DNA of 64,000 nucleotides from Microthrix sp041394405 (GTDB taxonomy: Bacteria; Actinomycetota; Acidimicrobiia; Acidimicrobiales; Microtrichaceae). Shown piece after piece: positions 18,658 through 28,267 of this stretch. Numbering within the stretch: position 1 is the stretch's first letter; every line of letters starts with the position of its first letter. The notes under the pieces are model-generated. The model was not told where the DNA came from. It made no database searches and worked only from the letters and a program-made list of their open reading frames with translations. A program made the translations under genes and the position numbers. The stretch covers positions 1 to 64,000 of the forward strand of contig JAWKIF010000010.1 in assembly GCA_041394405.1 (NCBI GenBank), read 5' to 3'.

Positions 18658-20292
18658 TCAGCCGTCCAGACCCAGGGTCTCGGCGGCCAGCTTGGTGGCC
18701 CACGGGTAGTCGGGCTTGCCGCTGGGGGAGCGGACGATCTCGTCAACCAGCACCAGGTGGCGGGGCACCTTGTAGCCGGCCAGGTGCCCGCGGGCGTGGT
18801 CGGCAAGTGCATCCAAGGCCGGGGGAGCCGTTGCGTCGCGGGGCTGCACGACGGCGCATACCGCCTGCCCCCAGCGCTCGTCGGGCACGCCGACCACGAT
18901 CGTGTCGTACACGTCCGCGTGCGACTTCAGCACCCCCTCCACCTCCTCGGGGTAGATCTTCTCGCCGCCCGAGTTGATGCACACCGAGCCCCGGCCCAGC
19001 AGGGTGATGGTGCCGTCGGCCTCCAGCAGCGCAAAGTCGCCGGCCACCGCGTACCGGTTGCCGTCGCTTGCGGTGATGAAGGTGGCGGCGGTCTTCTCCG
19101 GGTCCTTGTAGTAGCCCACGGGGATGTTGCCGCCCCGGGCCAGCTTGCCCACCACGCCGGTGCCCGGCTCCATGACGTTGTAGTCGTCGTCCAGCACCAC
19201 GGCATCGCGACCGGCCTTCACGGTGGGGCCGCCCCCGCCGTGGGTGGCGGTCTCGCCCTTGGTCTGGATGACCATGCCGTTCATGCCGCTCTCGGACGAG
19301 CCGATGGCGTCGATGATCATGATGTTGGGCAGCAGCTCCAGCATCTGCTCCTTCACCGACGGGCTGAAGACGACGGCGCTGGAGGACACCACGAACAGCG
19401 ACGACAGGTCCCACCGGTCGGGGTTGGCCGCCAGGGTCTCCACCAGCGGCCGGGCCATGGCGTCGCCGGTGATGAGGATGGTGGTCACCCGGTTGGCCTC
19501 GATGGCCTCCCACACCGCCTCGGGGTCGAATCGGGGCACGTACACCACCGTGTTGCCCTCGAAGAGGAACCGCAGCGAACCCCACTGGGCGGCTCCGTGC
19601 ATCAGCGGCGGGGTATTCAGGGTGACCATGGGGGCTTCCGATTCGCGGGCCTTGTCCGCCAGCTGCTGGCCGTGGGTGACCCGCTCGTTGGTGTAGGCGT
19701 CCACGCCGCCGCCGAGCGCGTAGAACACGTCCTCGTGGCGCCACACCACGCCCTTGGGCATGCCGGTGGTTCCGCCGGTGTACAGCACGTAGTGGTCGTC
19801 GCCGGAGCGTTCCAGCTGGGGGCGGTCGCTGCTGGCCCCGGCCAGGGCGTCGGCCCAGGTCACCGAGCCGATCCGGGCCGGGTCGGCCCCGCTGCCGTCC
19901 TCGATCATCACCAAATGCCGCAGGCCCGGCACGCGGGCGGTGACGGCCTCGATCCGTTCGATGTAGCTGCGATCGTGCACCAGGGCCACCAGGTCGGCGT
20001 TGTCGAACAGGTAGGCCAGCTCGTCCTCCACGTAGCGGAAGTTGATGTTGATGGGCACGCCGCGCACCTTGAACGCCGCCATCATGGCGATCAACCACTC
20101 GGCGGAGTTCTGCCCGTAGATGCCGATGTGGTCACCCGTGCCGATGCCTTCGGCCAGGAAGTGGTTGGCGAGCCGGTTGGCCTCCCGATCGAACTCGGCG
20201 AAGGTCAGCGACGTGTCGCCGCACACCACCGCGGTCCGGTCGGGAACTGCATCCACAGCGCGTTCGAACAGGTCGGCAATGTTGAAGCCCAT
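18658..20292 (-). CDS. acyl-CoA synthetase (AMP-forming)
   Basis: The 544-residue protein is an ANL-superfamily ligase that makes acyl-CoA from a carboxylic acid, ATP and CoA via an acyl-AMP. The AMP-binding motif VLYTGGTTGMPKGVVW is at about residue 175. Also present are the acid-recognition region (MIIDAIGSSESGMNG), the CINSGGEKIYPEEVEGVL hinge and the C-terminal catalytic Lys in VRSPSGKPDYPW. The closest relatives I recall are actinobacterial FadD-type fatty-acid or steroid-side-chain CoA ligases. Chain-length preference cannot be told. Confidence 0.92.
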   Translation of the reverse strand: MGFNIADLFERAVDAVPDRTAVVCGDTSLTFAEFDREANRLANHFLAEGIGTGDHIGIYGQNSAEWLIAMMAAFKVRGVPININFRYVEDELAYLFDNADLVALVHDRSYIERIEAVTARVPGLRHLVMIEDGSGADPARIGSVTWADALAGASSDRPQLERSGDDHYVLYTGGTTGMPKGVVWRHEDVFYALGGGVDAYTNERVTHGQQLADKARESEAPMVTLNTPPLMHGAAQWGSLRFLFEGNTVVYVPRFDPEAVWEAIEANRVTTILITGDAMARPLVETLAANPDRWDLSSLFVVSSSAVVFSPSVKEQMLELLPNIMIIDAIGSSESGMNGMVIQTKGETATHGGGGPTVKAGRDAVVLDDDYNVMEPGTGVVGKLARGGNIPVGYYKDPEKTAATFITASDGNRYAVAGDFALLEADGTITLLGRGSVCINSGGEKIYPEEVEGVLKSHADVYDTIVVGVPDERWGQAVCAVVQPRDATAPPALDALADHARGHLAGYKVPRHLVLVDEIVRSPSGKPDYPWATKLAAETLGLDG

Positions 20293-20412
20293 CGGGTGGT
20301 TCTAGCACCGGACGAGAAGACGCTCACGCATCGGCCACCTGGCTGGTGCCTCCGGACCCAGACGGCGACCGGGCGTCGGCCCATCGCCGGTGCGGGCCCC
20401 GGCAGGGTTGAC

Positions 20413-21396
20413 CTATCCGGCGGTGCGGGTTGGCGCGAGCAGCACCTCGGCGGGGGCCGACGCGGGTGCCGGCTGATCGGCCGACCGCACGGCGGGCGGC
20501 GGCAGGGTGAAGGGCTCCGCCTGGCTGAGATCAACGTCGTAGCCGAGGTCCTTCAGCGACGCGCCGCTCATCCGGCTGAGGGGGTTGACACCGGAGTTGA
20601 GGTATCCGGTCATCAATTCGTTTCCGAAGACGCTCTCCCTCCAGTGCCCGTCTCGCGTGCCGGAGCCGCCCTGATTCTCCACCGGAACGTCGCCCACGCC
20701 GCCCAACGTCCGCCACTCGCTGATCGCGTTGGCCCCGGTGAAGCGGGGATCACTGGTGCCGGCGCCCTGCAACAGGCCCTGGTGGTTCCACAGGGTCCCG
20801 ATGCCAACCACGTGGCCCATCTCGTGCAGCACGGTGTCGCGCAGCTGCGAGCTGCCGATGAGTGCCTCCACGTCAGCCCGGTCAAGCACGATGGTCCCGG
20901 TAATCGGTAGGCCGGAGGAGCTGCGAATGACGCACGGCCCGGCCCTCCCCAGAATCCCGCCTGGGCCGTCCTCATCGACGAAGGCCACGTCGATGAACAG
21001 GTCATCGATGGTGGAGGGAGGGTCCGGCATGGCGCTGTCGCACTGCCAACCGGCCGTTCCGCTGAGATCGGGCAGATCGGAGGTGATCAGCGACTCCAGG
21101 TCGGCCTCGGCTTCACGAACGGCCTGAGTCGCTGCTGCGCTGGGCGAATCGGTGATGCGAAGGGTGATGTCGTAGCCGGCCGCCGGCGCCGCGGTGGTGG
21201 TGGGCGCCGCCGTGATCGTCGTGGTGGGCGCCGCGGTGGTCGTCGTTGGTGCCGCGGTGGTGGTGGGCGCCGCCGTGGTCGTGGTTGGTGCCCTCGTGGT
21301 CGTGGTGGGTTCCGTCGTCGTCGGAGGTGCCGGAGCGCACGCACCGGCGGCGAGAAGCAGGGCGGTGCTGGGACGGGCGAGGTGCATCAGGCGCAT
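20413..21396 (-). CDS. leishmanolysin-like secreted metalloprotease, lipoprotein
   Basis: The 327-residue protein has a lipoprotein signal (ALLLAAGACAPAP) and then a Thr/Pro/Ala-rich spacer of TTTTAAPT-type repeats (about residues 25-70), probably glycosylated or wall-spanning. The catalytic domain has the extended zinc motif HEMGHVVGIGTLW in the context LRDTVLHEMGH. This is characteristic of bacterial members of the leishmanolysin (M8) clan of metzincins. The third ligand is probably in the downstream helix around FGNELMTGYL, where metzincins have the Met-turn. The substrate is unknown. Confidence 0.78.
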   Translation of the reverse strand: MRLMHLARPSTALLLAAGACAPAPPTTTEPTTTTRAPTTTTAAPTTTAAPTTTTAAPTTTITAAPTTTAAPAAGYDITLRITDSPSAAATQAVREAEADLESLITSDLPDLSGTAGWQCDSAMPDPPSTIDDLFIDVAFVDEDGPGGILGRAGPCVIRSSSGLPITGTIVLDRADVEALIGSSQLRDTVLHEMGHVVGIGTLWNHQGLLQGAGTSDPRFTGANAISEWRTLGGVGDVPVENQGGSGTRDGHWRESVFGNELMTGYLNSGVNPLSRMSGASLKDLGYDVDLSQAEPFTLPPPAVRSADQPAPASAPAEVLLAPTRTAG

Positions 21397-21489
21397 GTTG
21401 ATGCTGTCGGGTGGAGCACCATGCTCCCGAATAGGCCGGATGGCTTGCGGAGCCCGCCGGAAGGCCGGCTCCGGCCTGTTCGGTCGTCG

Positions 21490-23220
21490 TCACGACGGCG
21501 AGTCGTTCTCCTTTGCCGCTCGCTTGGCCGCACGAACCCCCTGGGAGATGGTGCGCCACATGTGATCGAGTCCCAACTCGTCGATGACGTCGGCCGAGCC
21601 AAGCACCCGGCGGGCAAGGCGCGAGACGCGAACGAGGTAGACGTCGATTCCCCGGCCCCTCAGCACCTCGATGAGCTCCCGAAGCGTGTCGGCGCTGGTG
21701 GTGTCCAGCTGATGGGTGGCCTCCAGGTCGATCACCACCGTGCGAGAGTCCGGTGCCTCGGCCACCGCCTTCAGGATGAGCGACGCGCTGCTGGCCGCAT
21801 TGACCCAGAACAGGGGCGTGTTCAGGCGCAGGACGAGAATGCCGCCGACGGTGTGGAGGCCGGGATGGCTCTCGGTCGACCCCCACGCCGCCTTCTCGCC
21901 CTTGACCTTGCCCAGCACGTCCACCTCTACCTGGCCCGAGCGGTAGATGAGCCCCAACACCGACTGGGCCACAGCCACCAGCAGGCCGACGAGCGGCCCG
22001 AAGAGCACCACGCCGAAGAGGGCCACCAGCGAACCCACGAAGTCGTTTCGCCTGATGCGTCGATACTTGGCCAGCGACCTCACGTCCATGAGGCCCCAGA
22101 CCGCGTGGATGACGACCCCCGACAGCACCACGCGGGGTAGCACGCTCAGCGACGAAGCGAAGAAGACCAGAATGAGCAGCGCCAGCCCGGCACCGACCAG
22201 GCCGGTGACCTGGCTCCGGCCGCCGGCTTCATCGGCGGCGGCCGTCTTGGAGAGGCTTCCGGCGACGCCGATCCCACCGGAGAGCCCCGCTGCGACGTTG
22301 GCCATGCCCGAGGCGAACAGCTCCTGGTTGGCGTCCACCTGGTCGCCGTGACGGGCACCAAACAACCGGGCCGCACTGAGCGTCTCCGTCAGCCCCACCA
22401 GGGCGACCGCTGCGCCGCTGGCAACCAGGTTGCCGATCTCGCCGAAGGTCAGGTCGGGCAGGCTCAGCCCGGGCAGGCCGCGGGGAACCCGGCCCACCAC
22501 CGCCACGCCGTGGTCCTCCAGGCCGGAGGCCCGCGAGACCACCAATCCGGCGACGACCAGCACCAGCCCCCAGGGCACGTGTGGCCTCAGGCGGCTTCCG
22601 GCAAACAGCACCACGAGCGAGGTCAGCCCGATGGCGGCCGTCGTCGGGTCGATGTCGCCCAGGTGCGCGGCGACGGCGTCGAGCTTCTGCAGGGTCGACC
22701 CCGTCGCCCGGCCGAGGCCGAGCAGGGTGGGCACCTCGGTGATCACGATCACGATGGCCAGGCCGAACACGAAACCGGTGGTGATGGGCTTGGACAGGAA
22801 CTCGGCCACCCACCCCACGCGGAGCGCGCCGGCGATGAACAGCACCAAGCCGGCGATCATGGCCAGGGCGGCCGCCACGGCAACCGCCTCGGCCGGATCG
22901 GAGACGCCTCGGCCGGCCACGATCGAACCGGTCAGCACCGACACGGTGGACACCGGTCCCACCACCAGCTGGGGTGATGACCCCATGAGGGCGTAGACGA
23001 TCAACGCCAGGGGGAGGGCGTAGAGCCCGGCCTGCACCGGCGCACCTGCGAGCGCGGCGTAACCCAACGCCTGCGGGATCATCAGGGCGGTCACCACCAG
23101 CGCTGCGGTCAGGTCGCCCCGAAGCATCGAGTGCTGGTATCGCCCGATCCAACCGGCAGCGGGGACGTGCTGCCAGGCCGCACCGAGGACGTGCCGGCCG
23201 GCCGAATCCCTCTTCGGCAT
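21490..23220 (-). CDS. SulP/SLC26-family anion transporter with STAS domain
   Basis: The 576-residue protein has the SulP signature near its N-terminus (DLTAALVVTALMIPQALGYA, AGAPVQAGLYALPLALIVYA) and about 10-12 hydrophobic segments. It ends in a cytoplasmic STAS domain (about residues 450-555: VVIDLEATHQLDTTSADTLR). Family members carry sulfate, bicarbonate or other anions, usually with Na+ or H+. No carbonic anhydrase or sulfur gene is adjacent, so the substrate is open. Length and architecture are complete. Confidence 0.92.
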   Translation of the reverse strand: MPKRDSAGRHVLGAAWQHVPAAGWIGRYQHSMLRGDLTAALVVTALMIPQALGYAALAGAPVQAGLYALPLALIVYALMGSSPQLVVGPVSTVSVLTGSIVAGRGVSDPAEAVAVAAALAMIAGLVLFIAGALRVGWVAEFLSKPITTGFVFGLAIVIVITEVPTLLGLGRATGSTLQKLDAVAAHLGDIDPTTAAIGLTSLVVLFAGSRLRPHVPWGLVLVVAGLVVSRASGLEDHGVAVVGRVPRGLPGLSLPDLTFGEIGNLVASGAAVALVGLTETLSAARLFGARHGDQVDANQELFASGMANVAAGLSGGIGVAGSLSKTAAADEAGGRSQVTGLVGAGLALLILVFFASSLSVLPRVVLSGVVIHAVWGLMDVRSLAKYRRIRRNDFVGSLVALFGVVLFGPLVGLLVAVAQSVLGLIYRSGQVEVDVLGKVKGEKAAWGSTESHPGLHTVGGILVLRLNTPLFWVNAASSASLILKAVAEAPDSRTVVIDLEATHQLDTTSADTLRELIEVLRGRGIDVYLVRVSRLARRVLGSADVIDELGLDHMWRTISQGVRAAKRAAKENDSPS

Positions 23221-23252
23221 GGGATGAACCTACACACCCCAACGGCGGTGGG

Positions 23253-24512
23253 CTACGTGTTGACGTCGTAGCGGTCGAGGAAGACGGCCATCTGTCCGCG
23301 CGTCACGGCGTCGTTGGGAGAGAAGGTGGTGGGCGAGGTGCCGGTGGTGATCCCGGCCTCGACCAGCCAGGCCACCGGCGGTCCGTAGTAGGCGCCTGCA
23401 GCGACGTCAGTGAAGGCGGCCGGGCTTCCGGGCAGGGGAGAGCCGGCCAGTCGCCACAGGAACGTCGCCATCTGCGCTCTCGTGACGGTGTCGTTGGGTG
23501 CGTAGGTGCCCGGGCCGGTGCCACTGGTGATGTTCGCGCCGACCAGCCACGACACGGCGTTGTTGTAGTAGGCGCCACCGGACACGTCGGTGAAGCCATG
23601 GCCGCTGGCGGGTGTGGGGGTGCACTCCATCCGCCAGAGGAACGCAGCCATCTGCCCCCTCACCACCTTGGCCCCTGGGGAGTACACGCCGGGTCCGGTC
23701 CCGCTGGTGATGTCGGAGGCGACCAGCCAGGAGACCGAGTCGTTGAAGTACGCCCCCGAGGAGACGTCGGTGAACGAGTGCGGGGTCACCGGCCGGTCGG
23801 CCCGGCAGGGGTAGGGGTCGGGCTCAGCCACCACGGTTCCGGGGCCGATGTCGCTCTGGGGTGCAATCGGTGTGCAGTCCAAGGTGATCGGTTGGGTCAC
23901 GGTGCTGTCGCCGAGGAACGTCCCCACCTTGGCGTACAGGGTGACCTTCAGCCGCACGGCTCCGGGCTGATACGTAATCGCACCCGGGGCGCTCGGGGTG
24001 GCCTCACCGGAGATGCTGGCGGCCGCCGCCACCCCTCCCGCCGGCGGGTTCTTCAAGTCGAGCGGGCTCCAGGTCGGAACCGGGATCGACGATTGCAGCG
24101 ATGACGGCGAGACACCGGCGCCGGCCAGGTTGACCGTACCGAAGCCACCGGTGTTGACCGTGAGCGTCGCCTGCTTCACCTCCACCCCGTCGATGTTGGG
24201 GATCACGAACTCCGGAATCACCGTGTCGACGCCGAAGGTCGGGTTGGTTGCCAAGGCGACACCCGGCGCGCCGGTGTCGGGCGTGTCGTAGTTGAGGTCA
24301 CCGCTCACCGGGTTGGCGGCCAACCCATCGTTCAACGCCGTCTTCAGCTGGTCTCGAATGGTGGTGCCCAGGAGGCCGGAGGTGCTGCCACCGGTGTAGG
24401 TGGCGACGCACTGAAAGCTCACGGTGCTGGTGCCGGATGAAGCGCCGGCGGCCGAGGCCGTGGCCACTCCGATCGTGGCGAACAACAAGACTGCTGCGGC
24501 AACTTTGCGCAT
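23253..24512 (-). CDS. secreted protein with three C-terminal SLH-type repeats
   Basis: The 419-residue protein starts with a clear signal peptide (MRKVAAAVLLFATIGVATAS). The central part is an unassigned beta-rich domain (about residues 30-220). The C-terminal 160 residues are three tandem S-layer-homology-like repeats, each of the form FTDVxxGAYYxxxVxWL, then ITxGTxPxxYxPNxxVTRxQMAxFLxR. They start near residues 250, 315 and 370. SLH repeats bind cell-wall polymers, so the protein is probably wall-attached. ATG at 24512 was chosen; GTG at 24515 directly precedes it. Confidence 0.85.
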   Translation of the reverse strand: MRKVAAAVLLFATIGVATASAAGASSGTSTVSFQCVATYTGGSTSGLLGTTIRDQLKTALNDGLAANPVSGDLNYDTPDTGAPGVALATNPTFGVDTVIPEFVIPNIDGVEVKQATLTVNTGGFGTVNLAGAGVSPSSLQSSIPVPTWSPLDLKNPPAGGVAAAASISGEATPSAPGAITYQPGAVRLKVTLYAKVGTFLGDSTVTQPITLDCTPIAPQSDIGPGTVVAEPDPYPCRADRPVTPHSFTDVSSGAYFNDSVSWLVASDITSGTGPGVYSPGAKVVRGQMAAFLWRMECTPTPASGHGFTDVSGGAYYNNAVSWLVGANITSGTGPGTYAPNDTVTRAQMATFLWRLAGSPLPGSPAAFTDVAAGAYYGPPVAWLVEAGITTGTSPTTFSPNDAVTRGQMAVFLDRYDVNT

Positions 24513-24732
24513 CACGACGTCCTTCGGGTGGGCCTCCGCGAGGCCATGAGTCGGCGGTCACACCATTGAAGCCCACATCGCCGGGCGGCGTTCCGTTTCT
24601 GAGAGATCGCCCCGCGATCGCTGCGATCCCGCAGCCGTGTGCAGCCCCGCCGGGTGCTGTCCGAGACTGCTCGCCCATCGGCGTCACCCCGCTGTAGGTC
24701 GCGGCGCTCTCACCGCTCCCGGTCGGTCGATG

Positions 24733-25860
24733 TCACGAGACGGGGTCGCCGGCGAGCCTGGCGCCGAGGGCGGCCAGATGATGGCCGGTGCTGCCCAGCG
24801 TGAGCTGCAGCTCCTTGGCCCAGCGGAAGTAGCGGTGCAGCGGATAGCCCGTGTCGACGCCGATGCCGCCGTGCAGGTGCTGGGCGGTGTGGGCCACGCG
24901 TTCGCTGCCGGACGCGGCCCACCAGGCCGCAATCTCGATGGCCTCATCGGCGGGCAGCCCGGCATCCAGGCGCCAGGCGGCGCTGCGGGTTGTCAGCGCC
25001 ACGGCCCTGGCGTCGGTCCATGCGTTCGCGGCCTGGTGGGCCACCGCCTGAAAGGTGCCGATCTTGACGCCGAACTGCTCCCGTTCCGATGCGTGCGCCG
25101 CGGTCAGCCGCACCGCCTCGCGGCAGACGCCGGCCAGCGTGGCGGCCACGGCGAGCTGCGACCGGGCGTGCAGCGCGCGCAGTGCCGCAGGGCCGCGTTT
25201 CACGCCCACCACGACCTCGTCCCGGTTCACGGCCACCGTGCGCCAGGTGCAGTGATGCCGGCGAGCCCTGCTGATGGACTCCACCGGATCGGTCGCGACG
25301 CCGTCGGCCTGAGGGTCGAGCGCCACCATGATCGGCCCGTCGGGCGTCGTTGCCGGCACGATCACCCGGTCGGCGTCGAGCAGCCACGGCACGAACCACG
25401 ACTCGCCGTCGATCACCCAGCCGCCGCCGTGTGGTGTCGCCCTCACGGCGGGTTCACTGGGGGCAATCCCGGTGAAGTCCTCGGCCAGGGCGACGGTCAG
25501 GATGCGCTGGCCGCTGCTCACGGCGTCCAGCCACTCCGTGCGGGCGGCGTCGGTGCCGTGGGCGGCGATGGTCATGCCCGCCTGGACCACCGACGAGACG
25601 TAGGGGATCGGGGCGACGGTTGCCCCGACCTCCTCGGCCAGGGCGCAGGCCGCCACCATGCCCAGGTCGGCGCCGCCGTGCTCCTCCGGCAGTGCCACGG
25701 CGAGCAGCCCAGCCGCTCCGAGGTGCCTCCAGGCATCGGTGGCCATCGTGGCGCCGTCGCCCTCCATGCTGCGCAGCAGCTCGGGCGATGCGTGGTCGGC
25801 GAGGATGCGGCGGGCAAGCTCGGCCGCAGCAAGTTGATCGACGCTCAGGTCCAGGTCCAC
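24733..25860 (-). CDS. acyl-CoA dehydrogenase, small-subunit-like
   Basis: This 375-residue flavoprotein belongs to the acyl-CoA dehydrogenase superfamily. It has LSVDQLAAAELARRILADHA at the N-terminus, the mid beta-domain (ILTVALAEDFTGIAPSEPAV) and the C-terminal helical domain (SEREQFGVKIGTFQAVAHQA, HGGIGVDTGYPLHRYFRWAK). GTG at 25860 is the likely start, giving a 10-bp gap to the upstream dehydrogenase. The two adjacent dissimilar genes resemble the heteromeric FadE pairs used in actinobacterial steroid side-chain or branched-acid oxidation. The pairing is an inference. Confidence 0.87.
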   Translation of the reverse strand: MDLDLSVDQLAAAELARRILADHASPELLRSMEGDGATMATDAWRHLGAAGLLAVALPEEHGGADLGMVAACALAEEVGATVAPIPYVSSVVQAGMTIAAHGTDAARTEWLDAVSSGQRILTVALAEDFTGIAPSEPAVRATPHGGGWVIDGESWFVPWLLDADRVIVPATTPDGPIMVALDPQADGVATDPVESISRARRHHCTWRTVAVNRDEVVVGVKRGPAALRALHARSQLAVAATLAGVCREAVRLTAAHASEREQFGVKIGTFQAVAHQAANAWTDARAVALTTRSAAWRLDAGLPADEAIEIAAWWAASGSERVAHTAQHLHGGIGVDTGYPLHRYFRWAKELQLTLGSTGHHLAALGARLAGDPVS

Positions 25861-25870
25861 GTGCCGCTCC

Positions 25871-27043
25871 CTACATCCGAGGCACTCGGGGCATGCCGAG
25901 CGAGAACAGGGCCACCATGTCGCGCTGAACCTCGTTGGTGCCGCCCCCAAACGTCAGGAACAGCGTGCCCTGGCAGGCCCGCTCCAGCCGGGCAGCCAGC
26001 ACGGCGCCCTTCGAGCCCCGCCGCAGCGTGCCGGCCTGGCCCATCACGCCCAGCATCAGGCCGTAGGCCTCGGTGAAGAACTCGGTGCCATAGGCCTTGG
26101 TGGCACTGGCAGCCCCGGCCGAGAGGTTCTCGGCGGCGATGACCTCGTAGTTCATCAGCTTGAGCGCTTCGAGCTTCGCCCGCACGCGGGCCAAGTCCGC
26201 CTGCACCCACGGCAGGTCGATCACCCGCCGCCCATCGGGCAGCGCCGTCTCGCGGGCCCAGGTCACCACCAGCTCCAGCGGCAGCTCCACCATTCCCGGC
26301 GGGGCGATGGCCATACGCTCCAGGTTCAGCTGGTTGGTGATGAGCTTCCAGCCCTGGTTGACCCCGCCGATCACGGCGTCAGCGGGCACCCGAACCTCAT
26401 CGAAGAACGTGTTCGTGGTGCCGGACTTGAGGATCGTGCTGATACCGGTGCAGCTGAAGCCCTCCGAAGTGGTTGGCACGGCGAAGATCGTGATGCCCTG
26501 GTGCTTGGGCACGTCGGGGTCGGTTCGTGCGGCCAGCCAGATGTAGTCGGCAAACCCGGCCCAGGAGGTGTAGATCTTCTGGCCGGTGATCACCCACTGG
26601 TCGCCGTCTCGCACCGCCTTGGTGGTGAGGGAGGCGAGGTCGGTGCCGGCCGACGGCTCGGTGTAGCCGATGGCGAAGTGGCACTCGCCGCGCACGATCG
26701 GGGGGAGGAAGAAGTCCTTCTGCTCGGCGCTGCCAAACGCCATGATGGTCTTGGCTACCGTCGAGATGGTCAGGTGCGGAACGGGGGCCTGGGTGGCCCA
26801 CGACTCGTCGATGAAGATGAACTGCTCCACCGGACCCCGGCCCTGACCCCCGTACTCGGTGGGCCAGCCGATCCCCAGCCAGCCATCGGCGCCCATCCTG
26901 CGGATGGCCCGAAGGCACGCCTCGTTGCCGAAGTCGCCCTCGGCCACGGCGTCGGCGACGGCCGGCTCGGCCATGATCTCGGTGAAGTACGCCCGCAATT
27001 CCGTGCGCAGAGCTTCCTGTTCGGGCGTGTAGGCAATCAACAA
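25871..27043 (-). CDS. acyl-CoA dehydrogenase, large-subunit-like
   Basis: This 390-residue acyl-CoA dehydrogenase has WLGIGWPTEYGGQGRGPVEQ near residue 60, FAIGYTEPSAGTDLASLTTK (FAD/substrate loop), WVITGQKIYTSWAGFADYIW, and FGGGTNEVQRDMVALFSLGM near the C-terminus. The gene lies 10 bp upstream of the second dehydrogenase on the same strand. The likely role is alpha-beta dehydrogenation of a CoA thioester, possibly as a heterotetramer with its neighbour. Confidence 0.9.
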   Translation of the reverse strand: MLIAYTPEQEALRTELRAYFTEIMAEPAVADAVAEGDFGNEACLRAIRRMGADGWLGIGWPTEYGGQGRGPVEQFIFIDESWATQAPVPHLTISTVAKTIMAFGSAEQKDFFLPPIVRGECHFAIGYTEPSAGTDLASLTTKAVRDGDQWVITGQKIYTSWAGFADYIWLAARTDPDVPKHQGITIFAVPTTSEGFSCTGISTILKSGTTNTFFDEVRVPADAVIGGVNQGWKLITNQLNLERMAIAPPGMVELPLELVVTWARETALPDGRRVIDLPWVQADLARVRAKLEALKLMNYEVIAAENLSAGAASATKAYGTEFFTEAYGLMLGVMGQAGTLRRGSKGAVLAARLERACQGTLFLTFGGGTNEVQRDMVALFSLGMPRVPRM

Positions 27044-27122
27044 CGCCGGTCCCCCCCTGTGGCCATCCCCCGGGCAGAACTGTACTGCTGGGTTGGTCCG
27101 TCCGGTCCCGAGCCGACGGCGC

Positions 27123-27497
27123 CTACAGCTGGTGCGCCAGCTCGTGGCGGGGCTCGTACAACAGCAGCCAACCTGCGCCCGGCACGCTGATGGAGGTCAC
27201 CAGCCCAAAACCCTGATCGTCGATCCCCTCGGCCACCTCGACCCCCTTGGCACGGAGTTCCGTCACCGTGGACTCGAGGTCGTCGCACATCAGCGAGGCC
27301 TGGTGGTACGGCGTGTGGGCCCACGCCTCGCCCGGGTCGTCCGAGGTGGGGTGCACGCCAAGTTCGCTCGGCGGCGTCTTGAAGATGAGCCACCCACCGC
27401 CGGCATCCAACGATGGCCACCCGAGGACGTCGCGGAAGAACGCCCGGGTGGCCTCCACATCGCTCGAGTAGATGATGGTGTGGAAGCCGGTGATCAT
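27123..27497 (-). CDS. VOC (glyoxalase/bleomycin-resistance) family protein
   Basis: The 124-residue protein has the duplicated beta-alpha-beta-beta-beta VOC fold. It starts MITGFHTIIYSSDVEATRAF and contains DVLGWPSLDAGGGWLIFKTP and SLMCDDLESTVTELRAKGVE. Candidate metal ligands are the first-module His (GFHTI) and a Glu near the end of LLLYEPRHEL. The ATG at 27497 matches the fold start; the longer upstream frame overlaps the next gene and is not conserved-looking. The substrate is unknown. Confidence 0.8.
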   Translation of the reverse strand: MITGFHTIIYSSDVEATRAFFRDVLGWPSLDAGGGWLIFKTPPSELGVHPTSDDPGEAWAHTPYHQASLMCDDLESTVTELRAKGVEVAEGIDDQGFGLVTSISVPGAGWLLLYEPRHELAHQL

Positions 27498-27570
27498 GCC
27501 GACGAAACTACGCCATCTGCCGGTGCCCCGGGGCGGACGAGGCGCACAGCAGCGGCCGCCGCCGCGTCGC

Positions 27571-28185
27571 TCAGGAGCCTCGCGGAGGACGACGGCCAAC
27601 GGCCAGGAAGAGGGGAAACCGGCCGCTCTCCCGTTCGACCTCGCCGCAGTCGCGCAGCTGGATTTCCTCGAAGCCCGCTGTGGTGAGCTCGTCGCTCAAC
27701 AGCGCCCGGTCGAATCCGCGATGGCCCTCGAAGCCCTCCCCGTGAAACGAGCCGTCCTCCTTCTCCAGGTCGGCGACGCACAGGTAGCCCCGGTCGTCCA
27801 GGAGGCTGGCGAATGCGCGCAATACCTTGGGCACGTCATCGATGTGATGCAGTGTCATCACGGTGACGACGAGGTCGAAGCGTTCGTCGGGCGGCTGCTG
27901 GGAGGCAAGGTCCAGGTCCCAAATGCGGGCGTCGGTCAGCTCGCCGGCCTCGATCTTCTGGGCCATGACCTCGCGCATCCCGGAGGACGTGTCGGCCAGC
28001 GTCACTGGCCCCACCCACCCGCGAAGCGCCTGCGTGGTCAGACCGGTGCCAGCCCCATACTCCAACATCCGCATGCTGGGGCTCAGCGGCACGGCGTTGC
28101 GGATCTCCTGGGCGACGATGGCCGCGCGCCTGGCCTTGGCCGGGTCGTCCCAGGTAGCAGCGCGCTCGTCGGAAGCTGTGGTCAT
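27571..28185 (-). CDS. class I SAM-dependent methyltransferase
   Basis: The 204-residue methyltransferase has motif I MLEYGAGTGLTTQALRG, the acidic post-I strand (TLADTSSGM) and motif-IV-like DLVVTVMTLHHIDDV, then YLCVADLEKEDGSFHGEGFE. This pattern is common in small-molecule (UbiE/Methyltransf_11/25-type) enzymes. It is encoded divergently from the SRPBCC gene at 28268 and 73 bp from the VOC gene. The acceptor substrate is unknown. Confidence 0.85.
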   Translation of the reverse strand: MTTASDERAATWDDPAKARRAAIVAQEIRNAVPLSPSMRMLEYGAGTGLTTQALRGWVGPVTLADTSSGMREVMAQKIEAGELTDARIWDLDLASQQPPDERFDLVVTVMTLHHIDDVPKVLRAFASLLDDRGYLCVADLEKEDGSFHGEGFEGHRGFDRALLSDELTTAGFEEIQLRDCGEVERESGRFPLFLAVGRRPPRGS

Positions 28186-28267
28186 GCATCCGGACAGTCA
28201 ACCATGAGCTGGAACCTGACCTGAATGTCTGCCCCCAGCCGTCGCCGACCGAAGGTACCTTGGCTCC

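Noticed and set aside
14294..18709. A 1,471-codon open frame on the plus strand
   Set aside because: It runs antisense through permease, xseB, xseA and ABC exporter genes that have clear family motifs. Its own translation is His/Gly/Gln-rich with no domain, as expected for a high-GC shadow frame.
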